The notes under the pieces are model-generated. The model was not told where the DNA came from and ran no database searches. It saw nothing but the letters and a program-made list of their open reading frames with translations. Shown here piece after piece: positions 47,543 to 61,004 of a stretch of DNA of 64,000 nucleotides. Position 1 is the first letter of the stretch. Every line of letters starts with the position of its first letter. The position numbers and the translations under genes are program-made. Source of the DNA: Megaleporinus macrocephalus (taxonomy: Eukaryota; Chordata; Actinopteri; Characiformes; Anostomidae); assembly GCA_021613375.1 (NCBI GenBank), contig CM038703.1, positions 19,156,694 to 19,220,693 on the forward strand, written 5' to 3'.

Positions 47543-47915
47543 TGTCACGCCCTACCTATCCTCTCTTGTCTAAGTCCTTGTTTACGTCCTGTCATTCCCA
47601 TGTGTCACTGTTTTCATATGCCTCAGCCCCTCACCTGTGTCCCATCTCTCGCCCTGCCTATTGTTCTCAGGAGTTTCTGTTCCCTCTTGTTAACCAGTGT
47701 ATATATTGCCTTTGTTGTCCTCCCTCCCTTGTGGTTCTTACTGTGTGGATAATGCTTGCGGTGTTTTTCCTGCTTGGTTCATGGTCCTGTCTGGTTTATA
47801 GTTAATGTTAGTTCATGTACTTTGTGTTTTGCTTTCGTTTTGTTTGTTAATTAAAGGTATTTTGCTTTAAGCTTGCGTTTGCATCTGCCTATCCATCTGT
47901 CCTCCCCGCCTGACA
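47543..47915 (+). mobile_element. Solo LTR of an LTR retrotransposon
   Basis: A 373-bp segment starts TGTCACGCCC and ends CCCGCCTGACA, so the ends are the inverted TGTCA...TGACA expected of an LTR. It is flanked by a perfect 5-bp target-site duplication GATAG (47538-47542 and 47916-47920). Inside are a TATA-like 'gtatatattg' at about 47698 and 'taattaaaggtatt' with an ATTAAA-type poly(A) signal near 47850. The plus strand is pyrimidine-rich. No internal retroelement sequence adjoins it, so the copy is a recombination product. The 5-bp duplication fits gypsy-type elements or endogenous retroviruses. No protein is encoded. Confidence 0.85.
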
Positions 47916-47920
47916 GATAG

Positions 47921-50900
47921 TAATGATTTATTTTGATTTGCTCTTTCTCTGTAAAGCACTTTCAGCTGCATTTTAATAAAACCCTTTGGGCCTAATGTAA
48001 AAAAAAATAATGTCTGTAGATAATTTTTTTTAATAATCATCATGCTCTTGCATTGTTAAGATGCTGTTGGCAAAAACAAAAGGGTTAAAATTGTAAAATA
48101 CTTGAAGGAAAATTATCCCATCATATTTCTTTTTTCTGTGGTATGCAGGTAGATGTAATCATTTGAACTCTCCTATTGGTGAGGACTTCAGGAGCTGGAC
48201 TGAAGGCATTGTCTATTAACCTAATTAATACTTGGTGAAACAACATCACTTTAGGCCTTCCACAGACATCACTGACTGGGAATATAAGCAGTGGTCTTGC
48301 CAGTTTTCAGTCAATACGTTTCATCAGTTCCAATTTGTTCTTCTTTTATAAATGACAGTGTTGATGTTGGATTGTTGAATCAAGTAAATTCAGTGCATAA
48401 ATTTAAGGCACCACTTGATTTATGTCTTTGTCCACAGCAATCAGCATCGTTTAGCGTTCCAATGCTGTGCTGAAGAATAAACTCGGTGTGCGTACGGAGT
48501 GTGCTCATTGATAGTTTGTGTACCGGGTGGGTTGTGAGTTGTTAGTTCAGAGGGGTAGCTGCTCTGTTTGCTCAGCTTTTTAAAGGGCCATCTCCAAGAG
48601 GCTAATAGAAGCAAGCAAAACACAGGCCTTATGGTGCTCAGCGGGGTTCCAGCAGGGACGGAGGTCAGGGGTGTATACTGGGCCCTCTGCTGTTTTTTTA
48701 GGAGACGTCAGACGCTCACAAACTGGTTTTTAGCAGTATGACGGAGACTGCTGCAAATGGTAGGCAGTGTTTTCATAAACCTGGCTGTCCTCTGCGCTCA
48801 TTCGCCACCCAGACAGAATTATTTGAAGCTATTTAGATGCACAAGAAAAGTCTGGAAATGCATGTGTACTAATTTGTCATGGATTGCAAATACTAGTTTT
48901 GTTTTTGTTTAAGAAAACTTCACCAAAATGTACTTTTGAACTTTTACATTTTTTTATTTAAAGAAATCTCATTAGTTTTGTTTTTTCATTTATGTTTAGT
49001 AAGAAGTAAATGTGCCATTGGTGCATTTTAGCATTTTAATTGTTCTAAAATGTCTACATCAAAGGTAAATTATGTTGAAATAGACAAGCAGGAACGTACA
49101 ATGAATCTTTGTGTGAATAAGCTAGCTGCCACACTATTTAGTGAGCTATGCTAATGTTAGCTACTTGAGGCTTGCTAGTAGCTAGCAGTACCTTTACTAG
49201 CTAATTGCTTTCAATCTGGACGTCAACAGAAAGTAAATTGAAGCTGTTATCTTACTATGAAACTTACAGTTCAAGATAAGCAAACAGTTCAACCAGCAAA
49301 CAGTGATAATCACACAGCATGCTACCTACTGTTGGGGTTGTGATGCTAATAAAGAGGGAACTGCTCCTCTTTTCAGTCTACATAGTTCACCATTTTTGTT
49401 CTGCTATTGTATGTAAATGTTATGTGTGTAAATATTAATTAGATGAGAATGTAAGGTAACAGTTAAGAATTTTGGAGTTGGTTGGTTTTACCCTTGTATT
49501 TCAAGGAGGAGACACGAGTATTTGAGGGTTATGGTATGTCAGTTATATATCAATGTGAATTCAGTTTTCTAATCTATGGCACCTTTAAGGGTGCATTAAT
49601 AACTACAGTTAGATGTTTAATTGTAGTTTAATTGTAGCTCTTGTCTTATGTGACGAATGTTGTGATAGTAGGTGTTTAAAAGAAATAGAATTTTAGTTTA
49701 CATTTTTCTAGTTTATCATTTTTATTTTTATTGCAGTTGACGAGCAATATTTTTCACTCCTAATTTTTATTAATGATAATAACTATAACAATAACTTTAA
49801 TAATAACAAGTTTTGGTCTAAAGTGTATTTTAGACATAATTATTTTTTCCTCTGCAATTGTTGCTCTTACATCTCCTGGAGAAGACCACCTAGCTAATGG
49901 CTCTCAGGCAATTTGGGTTTGAGATGCCTGATGGATCAAGTCCACTTTGAAACTATTTTTTTTCCTCATGAGTCATGAGCTGCAGATGCTTATTCATGGA
50001 CGACAGACGAGTAGATCAGTAGCGGAAGAACAGGGCTTTGAAGGAAGGCTCTTGATCACAGTGTGACACATAACACAGCCGGTGTGACAGTTGACACTTG
50101 CAGGGTCAGTCTTAGCGCCGCCCTGTCCTCTATTTTCATCCTTCTGATAAGATTAGGACCCTTTAATCAGACAGGCCGAGTTGTAGTACGTCAGAAAACA
50201 CTGCACGTCTGTCAGCTGCTGTCTGCAGCTGCAGTGATGCATCACTTTTCACTCTCTCTACCTTATGCTCCATCACCATGCATGCAGTCCCTTTCATATG
50301 CACCATATGTCCATAAGCCGGACACCTGCTTCCAAAATGAAGGGTATTACTAGCGACAGCAGTTAGCTCTAAATTATCACACTGGATGACTGTCGTTATT
50401 TGAATTGATTGCAATTATTTAAGCAAACTGCAAACATTTTTTAAAGTCATTAGATTTATTTCACATTACATTGCCAAATTCACACATGGCTGTAGCCTAG
50501 GAGCAGCCTTTCTATTGCTGTAGAGGGTCTTATTGTATTCAGCCAGAAGAGCAGTAGTGAGTTCAGGTACTGATCTTGAATTATTAGTTGAATTAGTAGC
50601 ACAAATAACACTCCAGCTCTTATCGGATGGAGTTACATCACACCAGAGAATGCTATACACCCATTGCTGGTGGGTTTTAAACTCCTCCCAGCCAACGCTT
50701 GGCACTGGGCATGAGGCATCTAAAGCATTTTAGTGCTTTTCTGTGAAGATCAATGTGTTGTGTGTACGTAATTGAACACCTATGTGAGCAATGGGTGCAA
50801 CTTAAAGTAACTGAATCCATTCATCAAAAGGCCATCTGGATGCAATATACGCAATATATACATGCAATATATACTGCTGTTCAAAAGCACCTGAAGTCAC

Positions 50901-52486
50901 TGATTATACATTTTTGTCTTTATCGATAAGTGTATGTTTACCAGGAAGAATACCATATATCATTAGAACAGATGTAAATAAGCATAAATACAATGCATAA
51001 ATATATTGCATGAATATCTTATTTTGTATCTGTAATATCTCATTAGCAGATTAGTTGATAACTGCAAACACAAGGGTTTCCACAAGGAAAAGCTTGGAAA
51101 AAGTTAGATAAACACACTGACTGTATTAATACTATTTGAATGCTTAACAAATAAAGTGTTTTGTTGAGTAAATAAAAGCCTCCTGTCTGGATAAATACTT
51201 TTTTGATTTGTCCCCAAGTATCTAAAATCTGTGCACAGTACTGCTCATACTGGTTTAAATGATGAAATATCTAATCTATGCTTATCTTCAATAAAATATG
51301 GATTATGTTGATTTATCCTTGCTGGAGTTACATTGTTAAGTCAGCTGCAAACAAACAGGTTAATGATGAATGTGAATTAATCCTCTACTGTGCATGCTCA
51401 TGTACTCTAAGACATACAGAGTGCTGTGCTGGGAATAAAGTGCACTTCTTGTATCTAAATAGCAGCTGGTCTGTGTTTATAGTTCAACGCTTAATCAACA
51501 AAATACAGCACAGTTCTAACAAATGCTTAGCAAAAGCTAAATGTGGCGTAATGGCTTTTGCCCATGTTGAGCGCCATGCTTTTTTGTTTACTAAGTGAGC
51601 GTAAATCTTCCTGCTAGAGGTCTTGTGGGGCTCTGAGGCTGTGCAGTGGGTCAGACTGGGGTTGTCCCCCACATCTGCTCAAACCATTAGCGTCGGCGAC
51701 GTGCTCCAGCCCATCTAGGGCTCCTGCTGCAAATCGGGGCCTATCTCCCCTGTTTCTCCTTATCAAAACAGCACGGCATTACCACTGAAGACAAACATGC
51801 ACCCAAAGACCCTCCTCTCTACTCCACCGGTGCTAACGAAAGAGGCCGTGGAGAGAAGCTTCAGGACAGGCTCAGAATATACGATGATACGCTTCAAACT
51901 GGAGATGTGTTGGTAATTAGTGTCTATGAGCATGTTAGCCAGAGGGCAGAGGTCAGGCACCGTGGGTTAGGGTGTCTGTTACTGACAAATACACCACATG
52001 TGCATGCATGAGGTGAGGCGCTTAAATGAATTTTGAGCGGTTCTGCAGATGCATTGCTGCCATTTGTGAAGACTTATCAACAAGGTGACTAATAAAGGCT
52101 CTAAGAGATCAATTTGTGATGATGCAGTTGTGTTTTGGAGAGAGTTGCATGGACTAATGCAACCTACAGCTACAACAAGTTTGTTTTAGTGCTTGAGATT
52201 GTGCAAGGTTTACAGTTATTGCTGTTACTTCAGTTATGAGGGAAAGTGCTTTTTTTCTGCTATCAAACTGAAGTGGGAATATTGTATAGGTCAAACAAAT
52301 GATCATCTAATGCAACGCCTAGTTAGCTAAAACTCCCTAAAACTTTATTGGGTTAACTTTGCTATAATCACCCGATGTTTATATGAAAACTGTTTTTACA
52401 TAAGCAGAGCATTATAGTCAGACTTACAGTTAATAGTAAATAGACACCCAAAGCAAAGCTTTTTGAAATCTTGCCTTCCCCGAAAC
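47921..52486. other. Non-coding stretch, no gene seen
   Basis: 4.5 kb of intergenic DNA. Frames at 50063-50414, 50466-50733, 51278-51598 and 51763-51960 overlap on opposite strands and show no domain. A phrase at 48171-48194 ('ctctcctattggtgaggact') recurs near 54413, and 'acatcactgactg' recurs near 48265 and 54580, so a shared unclassified repeat touches both sites. Confidence 0.4.
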
Positions 52487-52634
52487 CTTCATGTTTGCAG
52501 CTGTTTTTGGCATCTCCAACATATTTCTTGAGGCTGCCAGCACGTCCAGGATGAAATAATGCACTTCTCTGAAGTCCTCAGCCGTGGCAGTAGGCCTTAA
52601 TTCAATATGCCTGAAGAGCTCTCCGCGTGTCAGC
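52487..52634 (-). CDS. Possible single exon of an unrecognised gene
   Basis: The minus-strand frame reads 'LTRGELFRHIELRPTATAED', then 'FREVHYFILDVLAASRNMLE' and 'MPKTAANMK'. It looks protein-like, being hydrophilic with a regular helical pattern. A plausible acceptor (CATCACTCCAG) precedes it, but the matching donor (AAG|GTTTCG) is weak. I do not recognise the family and found no neighbouring exon on the same strand. It could equally be a chance frame or an old pseudogene fragment. Confidence 0.25.
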
Positions 52635-54529
52635 CTGGAGTGATGGACCACACGTGTGTTGGGGGGGCATTGCTTATTTGACGCCTAAGCGGCAGATCAA
52701 AAAAGAGCCTGGGCAATGCAGAAGCGGGGTCAAACCTGAGCCATCCCACCTCTCTGACAGTTCTGCCTCCCTGGAGGTTGACCTCCCAAATCAGAGGCTT
52801 CTGCAGCTCCGTTTATAAATCATGTTGGGTGAAAAGCACAATAATACACTCCATATACCACAGTGAGGAATGATAGCTACCACCACCATCCTTCATCTGA
52901 AGTCTGACAGTAGTTCAATGAGATGGCCTTTCTTGTGAGCGATCACTTGTACCTGATGTGCTTCTTTGGCTGAAGAGAAGTTTTGGTTGAGACTACTGTG
53001 GTGCTGTGTTTTCCAGATTCTGTTTTTGTGTTGTGAATAAGCTCTTCATGCATTTCTGTTATTTTTTTTTAAAGGACAGTATGGAAGGTGTTCATTGAAA
53101 AAGCTTTGCACATTTTAGTGTGTTTTTCACACATACCATAACTATGAAACAACACAAGTAAATATTTGACTGACATAAAATTAAATTCTGTATAGCTCAG
53201 ATCTAATTCTTTCTTTCACAATCACACGCTTGGTACTCTGGGCCTTTCACCAGTCATGAGAAGATGCAGTACAGTGCAAAAGCCTCCCTTTATTTATTTA
53301 AAGGGCTCATATCCTACATTTCCCCTGTCCTGAAGTCTTTTCCCCCATGTGGTTCACTTTTCAGTTTATTTTACATTTTTCTAATTGTACTTCAAGGTGG
53401 TCCTTGACTAACTGCTGTTGGCTGGTGTTAAATCTGGCATCGCTATCACTTCTGTTTTCACGCTCTCCTGTTTTCATCCTAGAAGGGACTCTCACCTGCT
53501 GGAGTGTGCCTCCTTCACACCTTTCACACTAATTGCTTTTTAAGCAGATCATAGTTTTAAAAAGGGCTTTAAAATAGAGCAGTTTTCGGTCAGCAGTGTT
53601 TACAAAAGCATTTACAATTAAAGGTAGAGACAGAACATTACAGAAAAGATGGTGATTACAAACTCCCACTGACCGTTTCACAATGAGTGACCAGAATGAC
53701 TAGAGAGGGTGGGGAGTAGCAGTTAAATGGGGGGGACTGTTGCACCCTTTTGGAAATTGTTGTCAGTTTCTATTGATCTATCTCACATTCCAAGTCTTTT
53801 GAAGTCCTTTTTCATGTGTTTCTTGCATCCTTTTGTTACTTTACCTAGGTAGTGTAAGGTTAGAGCCTTTAATTAGCCTGCTTTTATACTTTACTTTGCC
53901 CGACTTTGCCTGTGTGAGAGTCAGTTTTCATCAAACAGGTCAAACTACAACAGAGGGCTTTAAAGTGATAGTTAAGCCAAAGCATCAAACGTTCACAAAG
54001 TTACACAAAATGTAGCTGATCAAATGTTCGTGCTGTCACACATGGCCAGACATCCAAATGAAAACATGGTTAGAGGTCCGATTAAGTGGTCCAGTCATCT
54101 GTTGTCAGATTTCTTCCATTGGTGCCGGTGTTTAAGATCAAGTTGGCCAGTCTGCAGATGGAGATCGTATTTGTTTAACCCAAAATGTAGTCCAGTAGCC
54201 AAGACTTGGTATCTAAAATTTTCCTTGCTTTAGTTTTGTACTGAAGCTATGAAGCTATTGTAGCTAATAAATTACGGAATACACCACCAATTTGTTTTTG
54301 TGGTTTCTAACATTGAATGACATTGTTAGCTACACAAATGCACAAAAGACATGTATGTGTAATAAATGCAAAAGTTTCTCAGTGGTATGTACATATAATA
54401 TAGCTAGGTGAGCTCTCCTATTGGTTAGGACTGCAAGAGCTGAAGAGGAGGCCAAATGCATTAGTTTAGCCAGTAGGGTTATTCAGAAGTTACAGAGCAA
54501 TCAACCAAGTGGGTTTTGATTTCCAATAG
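52635..54529. other. Non-coding stretch, no gene seen
   Basis: Intergenic DNA. The segments 53270-53340 ('aaagggctcatatcctacat') and 53560-53720 look like decayed dispersed repeats, but I cannot name them. Small frames (53347-53532, 53833-54015, 54024-54233 plus) lack domains. Confidence 0.4.
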
Positions 54530-55001
54530 GTGGCACCAGCTTTACGAGGAAAAATTCCAATTCTGGAAGTTCTAGATACATCACTGACTGTGAAAATAAC
54601 ACCAATGACAATGACCTATGACTTGTTAGAAATGGAAATCGAGCGGCAGCTTCAAGAAGAAGACCAGTTCACTGCATACACACAGCCGACTTCCTGCTGT
54701 CTGCTGTTTTTCTTCCTCAGCTTCGAACACCTCTGCAGCTCCTGCTGAACCATGGGATAGCACAGAGTACTATGCTCGCATACTTCAAGATGTCTTTCTA
54801 TTCAGTAGCTCATCTAAGCAATTTTTGTGTATATTAGCCATTCTTGCCTACTGCTTTTACATACATATGAAAATAGGTGTTTTCTGTTTTCAGCCAAAGG
54901 CCTAAAAAAAGTGGAATCAGATGTGCTTCTGCTTATTCGGAATAAAGACCAGCAGCCACAAAAAGCCTGTGTGGATAAGATTGTACTATCCTGCCTTATA
55001 G
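54530..55001 (+). pseudogene. Possible decayed or cryptic coding region, unknown family
   Basis: Two pieces look coding. 54530-54745 follows an acceptor-like 'TTTTGATTTCCAATAG' and includes 'YDLLEMEIERQLQEEDQ'. 54894-55001 is a 108-nt stretch between a strong acceptor (TTTCTGTTTTCAG) and donor (ATAG|GTATGT). It encodes 'KGLKKVESDVLLLIRNKDQQ' and then 'PQKACVDKIVLSCLI'. A further open frame lies at about 54719-54870. The flank at 54413-54600 shares phrases with 48171-48290, so the first piece may be part of a repeat. It could be a transposon-derived gene, an exon of an unseen gene, or chance. Confidence 0.25.
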
Positions 55002-56879
55002 GTATGTCTTTCCATTTGGCGACCATCTGCCTCCCAGACAGTTATTTTCAGATATACAAAACCTGGCTCCTATCTTTTTAAATGGGGGAACTCATAGCTG
55101 TAATAATGCTTTGAAAATCTTGAAACATCTGACAAAAATAATATAGTAATTTGTAACATTTGGCTCAACACACATGTTTTCGGGTTATTCTGGCTAATAC
55201 ATGTGTGCATATCTCCATAAAGGCCTTTTCCTGCTTGCAGTTTTACCAGCAAGTAGGTCTTCAGCCCTAAACAGATGACAAGTTAAGTGTTAGGGGCTAT
55301 TTTTTAGCTGGTGAATTGTCTCCTCCTCCTTCATAAGGTCTGTGCTATATAATTCCATTACTTGTTAGCTGTTGTTAGCTCTGTAGTACCAGTGCAACAC
55401 TGAAGAAGCAAACTGGGCAGAGCAGCTGATTGGGCGTATAATGGACAGAATGGCTGGAGGCATGTCTTAGAAGAGAACGGTAGGAAGAATGGTGGGGAGA
55501 GAGACAGAGAGAATGATAGAGAGTGAGAGAGAGAGACAGGCAGAGAGTGTACCAGCAGATGGTAGGGCAGAACCCCTGGGGGTAGGAGCAATGCTATACC
55601 CTGGGACCAAGACAGCCAATAATGCCTTGTTGAGCTTCCCACCTGCGGCTCTCCAGCGGACAATGTTATCTCATCTCCCTGACCTATTGTGTGCCTCGCT
55701 GGCTGTAATGACAGTGCAGAGACCCACACAGCAATGTAGGCCCGTCCCTCGAGAGCAAAGCCCTGGGAACGGCTTAACCATAGTATAATCACTCCATCAT
55801 GGTCCATTCAAATCAATACACAACACCGAAATGTGCTTTGAGGCTTTGTGGGATAGTCAGCTATGGATCTCTTTACAAGCGAGCTGCACTGAAAATAAAA
55901 AGGCCTTACCACAAATTATATTACAGTTTGGTTTTTTTTGAGGATGTGTGAAACATCTTGCTTAGATTTGTTCAGTGCTTCCAAAATTTGTGTACTGCTG
56001 CCAGCTATTAGCTGATTGCATTAAAAAGCATCCAGTTATTCCAGCAGAGCATCCAGACAGCCTCCTACAGGCCAGAAAGTCACATCCAATCATAAACATA
56101 TGACACAGAGCCTCCGCAGCTTCTCTTATCAGTCCCAAAACACACCCACTCACACACACTGTTCCGGATCTCTCTGCTGCCCCTACACACACTCGAATCA
56201 TCTTATGGAATGCAACTGACCCTTGCCTGGAATGTGCCAGAACAAAGGTCAGGTCAGATGTTACAGTTCAAGTCAATCTTTTACACAAACGCCTCCAAAG
56301 CTGACTGGAAAAATAAAAAATGCACAAAAGGGCGAGTACAAGGTTATTCTTACATCATGCTAGGAAATTAGTCTTATATAACACATTGATCATACTGTAT
56401 CTACTGGGCAGTTGCCTGCTTAAATATGATCAGGCCCCATGGAAGTATCCATCAGACAGTCTCTACAAAGTGTCTGAATGCACAGTGAGCAGATCTCCCC
56501 AGCTGATACTGAATTCCTTCACCCAACACAATGAGCTTCTGCTCTTTTAATCCACAATGACTGTTTGCTAAACAAAAGAGCGCATTGTTCAGAGGATCAA
56601 ATAGTTAAAGCACACCCAAGCACTCCTGGAGATGGCCTTGGTGGTGATCCCATTCCTGAGAACAAAGAAGTAGTGAAAAAGAGCATTTCACCTGCTTTCA
56701 GAGAAAACACAGAAACCTAATCTATCAAACCTATACACATATCACTTGCAATACTGTGTTTTTTTCATATTTTTAGTCGTTGCACAATGTGTAACACTGC
56801 TCTTATCTGATTCATATTGTTCTTCTTCAGTCTGATTGCTCAGTCTGATTGTGGAACATGTACTTATGTATTTTTCAAC
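55002..56879. other. Non-coding stretch, no gene seen
   Basis: Intergenic DNA with a purine-rich (GAGA)n-like patch at 55490-55545. The 149-codon frame at 55358-55807 minus is inflated by this low-complexity patch and overlaps a 99-codon frame on the other strand. No domain in either. Confidence 0.4.
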
Positions 56880-57310
56880 TGGTAACCATATAAAATGCCA
56901 TCTAACCGCCTAACAATAGGTTAGCAACCACCTGGAACACTACAGCAATCACCTAGGATCCTTCTAGCAGTTTAAAAGATACAGCCTACCATTATCCTAA
57001 CATTCATTTTCAAAGCCATTTAACTCTACTCACCTTTTGGTATTCCATTAAGCAATCCAATCCAAACCTGGTACTATATTTGGCATGGCCTCTGTTGAGG
57101 TTGCAAGCGAGCTGAACTGATACTAAAATGTCTTGCTGCCTCTTCTTCACACAAAAACCATAGAGACCATAGTAAACACCTAGTAACCACCTGGGAAACC
57201 ACAGCAAGCATCAGGAACAACATAGCAGATGTCTGGCCACACCCTAGCAACCACCTGAAACACTGTAGCAGATCTTAGATACCTTAGCAACTGCTTAGAG
57301 GTAACTTAAG
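56880..57310. repeat. Degenerate tandem 'agcaaccacctgg' repeat
   Basis: Diverged copies of 'agcaaccacctggaacacta' occur at about 56921, 57181 and 57227, with partial 'cagcaatcacctagg' and 'ttagcaactgctta' versions between. A unique block (about 56990-57165) interrupts the array. Arrays of this motif are common in fish introns and intergenic DNA. Confidence 0.55.
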
Positions 57311-60300
57311 TTGTGCAACCGTTCTGCAGTTTCTTCAGATAATTTACACTTCTAGTTATTATTTTTATTATATTATTATTATATTGCTGTTCCTAATAAT
57401 GAGTGAGTTTAACGACTAACATACAATTCTTTCTGAATTACAACAAGGAAATCTAACCAGAACTGGCACTATCCTTGTGAAAAAGTAAACACATCTCACA
57501 CAAAAGTGACACAGATCCAGAGGCATTTGTGTCTCAGGGGATCAGACTAGCCTTATGCTTGTGTGAATATTCCCAATAGACAGTTTGTTCCTAAGCTCCA
57601 AAGCCTCCTTCCAGCTCTTTCAACAGCAAGTCTCCCCTGGGCAAGACCAGAGCATTCATTACACATGCTAGCAATCGATAAGAATCCAGATAACGCTCCA
57701 ACAAATTCCTAATATGTCCAATATTTTTCATTAAATTTGGTTGATAAGAACAAGTTCTTTGGCCCACTGTGGATTCATGCCTCTATGTAAACAGTTCATG
57801 GAGCCTCAGCGCTGGTAGTTTAGCTGTTAGCGTTAAGGGTCCAGATAAAATTGTGAGAATGACCTGCTTGGGTTGGCTGGTCCTCTGAGATATGCCTTGT
57901 TTTGAAAGCTGCAGATATGTTTGCCCATACTAAACTATGTTTTAATTAAACTGACACACATGACTTCAACAATAAATAACATTTTAATTGTGAACGCAAA
58001 CAACTGTTTAATTTGTGTTTAACTTCAATCTGATGTCGAACAGTAATAAAATGCATTAGATTTCATTAGACAAATATGTGCTTCAAGACAACAACTGGGT
58101 TCTCCAAAGGGCATTTTGAACAAACAGATGTTATTAAATAATAAATAATGCGCTGTAATGGTCCATGTATTTGACTGACGTCATTTTATCTGCCTCAATA
58201 TTTAATAACAAATGTTAGAATATCAGCTATTCTTGTTTTTGTTTGCTCTTTTTACAGTGCCATAGTTTGTTATTACAGCTTCTCATCTTGCTGCAAGTTA
58301 TATGAAACTCGACGTGGTGGAAATAAAACTTTTAAACTGTGATTCCAAACTGGTAGTGAAGACTGGCCATGAGAGACCAGCTCAGAAACACCTTAAGTGA
58401 GCAAATGCTAGAAAGATTTTGAAGTCAGTGCAAATCTTCAAACCACTAAGCCAAGGCTTGTTGCTGCTGTCCACGGGACACCTCATCCACTGTCCACATG
58501 CTTCTGCCGAGAAACATCAAGATAACCATGCTTGTCAACCACTGAAGATAGCTAAGAAAGCGCCCATTCTTTCCTAGTGGCATAACAAACAACAGATGAT
58601 ATTATCTCAAGAAGATAGCATCAGCAGAATGGATGAAATAGTTCTTCTCATCTCCTCATACTGACTATTGTCAATATGGGAAAGTTTTCTTCCACAAACA
58701 TTTTCCAGATCTTCTTAATAACCTTCATTTGTAATAGCTCAGTAATGCCAGCTCTTACTTTCACTGTGCTGTCTTGTATAGACTGCAGCAAGCTGTGAGT
58801 ATAAACATACACACTGACCAATACTGTGATGGTCATTGCCTCTCTAAAGCACTGATTCTTTGTTGTTGAAAAAAAAAATGTTTTTAGACTTGCAAAGAAC
58901 AAATATATTATTCAAAACCCATTCAAATCTCATTAAACATTAATTTGTTTATCCTGCCATAGATTATAAAATTCATTGTTGAAAGAACCGAGGCCTTCTG
59001 GTTTTAATCTGTATTTTACACAGGCCAAAAAGGCTAGAGCGCATCCTTAACATACATAGTAGACACACCGGACGACTTTCTTTTGGTAGACTTTTACATT
59101 TCATTGGTCCAGAGAACATGACATCTTAACACAAGAGTTTGTTGCACTTTTAATACATGAGAGGAAAAGTAAAAAATGCTGTACACTTGTAGTAGAACAA
59201 GGCATTTAGACAGTGCAGTTATTTACATTTAACAACTGTAGTTACTGTAACATAAGCGTCCTTTCAATTAACAGCTCCAGTATAACTTTATAAAATGTCC
59301 TAACCCCAAAAAAACTGGCTAAAATACTACATTATCAATTTTAGCTGCCATTTTTCGTTTAATGAAAATCAAATTCTTCTTAAAGACATACTGAACTACT
59401 GGACATTTACACAGGAAGGAGTGTCTACTGGAGGGGTGACAGATTGCAGGAAGCGTATCTAAAACTAGTATTTAATTACAATACACTGAATGAAAGGATT
59501 TTATTAAGAAAACTTTATGGTCACCAGCCTCTTTGTGGGCCTGGGAATTGTCTTGTAAGCCCTGAACACCCCCATGTTCCTTTCCAGCATCCCTGGCTAC
59601 AAGACAAATGTAGTTAATAAATAATGTAAGCATGTCTAATTTACTCTATGCTGTCATCGTGTAATATTAAATAATCTTGTTTATGCAACTTTTGGTAGAT
59701 TTTTAACATTCATGAAAAGTGTTTTGCAAAAATAAGAGATAAGAAACCTGTGTTTTGTCTGTACTTTAGTCCATTTTAAAGTTATTTAATTAGTTTTTGT
59801 TGAAATTATATATTCTAAAATGATCTTTCCACTCTTAGGTTTTATAATCACCAATAAATCTTTTATTTTGTGCATTTTCTGCATTACGAATACCAGGAAA
59901 TTTTAAAAAGCTGAAAGCTTAGATGTTTTTTTATGATGTTTGATGTGGCTTGCTTCCATCAGCATCTCCAACCTTTTGTTTGGTAAAGCTGAAAGAACAA
60001 CAACGTCTTTGTCTGAGTTCTGTAAATGAATCTGGGTCTCTGTGTAGCCAAAGCATTTTCATTACAGACCTTATAATCATCAGTGCTTCAAATAAACACC
60101 AGTAATTCACCCATTTAAAGAAGTTGCAGCTTAAACTTCAGTCCTTATACCTACTTATTTATTTGTTTACTAAAAAAATACAATTTCTATGGAGAGCAGG
60201 AAAAGGACTACGGACTGTCAGGAAAAGGGAAGAAACATTATCTCTCGTGAATGTTCAAAATCATCTTTGAATTGATTAATGAATTTAGAGGAGTACAACT

Positions 60301-61004
60301 TAAAGCAACATGGGAAAAAAATTTCTAAACACTGAAACTGCATTTAACTGGCAACTTAACAGGAATCCAAAAAAACAAACGCAGAGACTACAAAGAGCCA
60401 TAAAACATGGTTGTCATGGTTGTCAAAACAACCATTATTGCAAACTATGAAGCTACTCCTTTTATGATGTGATCTAAAACGTCCATTGTGCAGTTACGTT
60501 TCCGTTAGATGGCTTTATATTCAGATACCCAGTTAGCTCATAAGAATAGCTTATATTAGACGGCTAGTTAACTCGGTATCAGTCGGTACATTCCACGTGA
60601 GTTGCATTGAAAAACTTGCTTATTTATGTGCTCAAATATTGAACAATAAACACATGAACCGTCAAAAAAGTCCAGCTACATAAAGCAGACTAGGCATATA
60701 AAGGAGTGTCGCAATAGTTTGAGAATATTAGAAAACTAACCACAATTTTTTCTACTCAGTACTAATTGTGGAGCTCCTCGGTTGCCAGTTCATTGCAAAC
60801 ACATGATGTACTGACAGTTATTACAGCAGAGACTTGGAGGGCAGACCCTGCTGCCTGCAGACCCTTTAGTCTGGCTGAACTGGCTGTAGGCTGAACTTGA
60901 AGTACAGGCGACATACACTGTGTTTCATACACACTATATGACTATATTGTCGCTGTCCACTGAAAAACATGTATCTTTATTTTTGTTTAATTTTTTTTTG
61001 TCGA
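57311..61004. other. Non-coding stretch, no gene seen
   Basis: 3.7 kb of AT-rich intergenic DNA. The only frame above 80 codons (58648-58902 minus) has no domain. No RNA gene or recognised repeat. Confidence 0.45.

Noticed and set aside
55358..55807. 149-codon minus-strand frame
   Set aside because: It includes a Ser/Leu-rich stretch from a GA-rich low-complexity patch, has a competing frame on the other strand, and has no splice or domain support.
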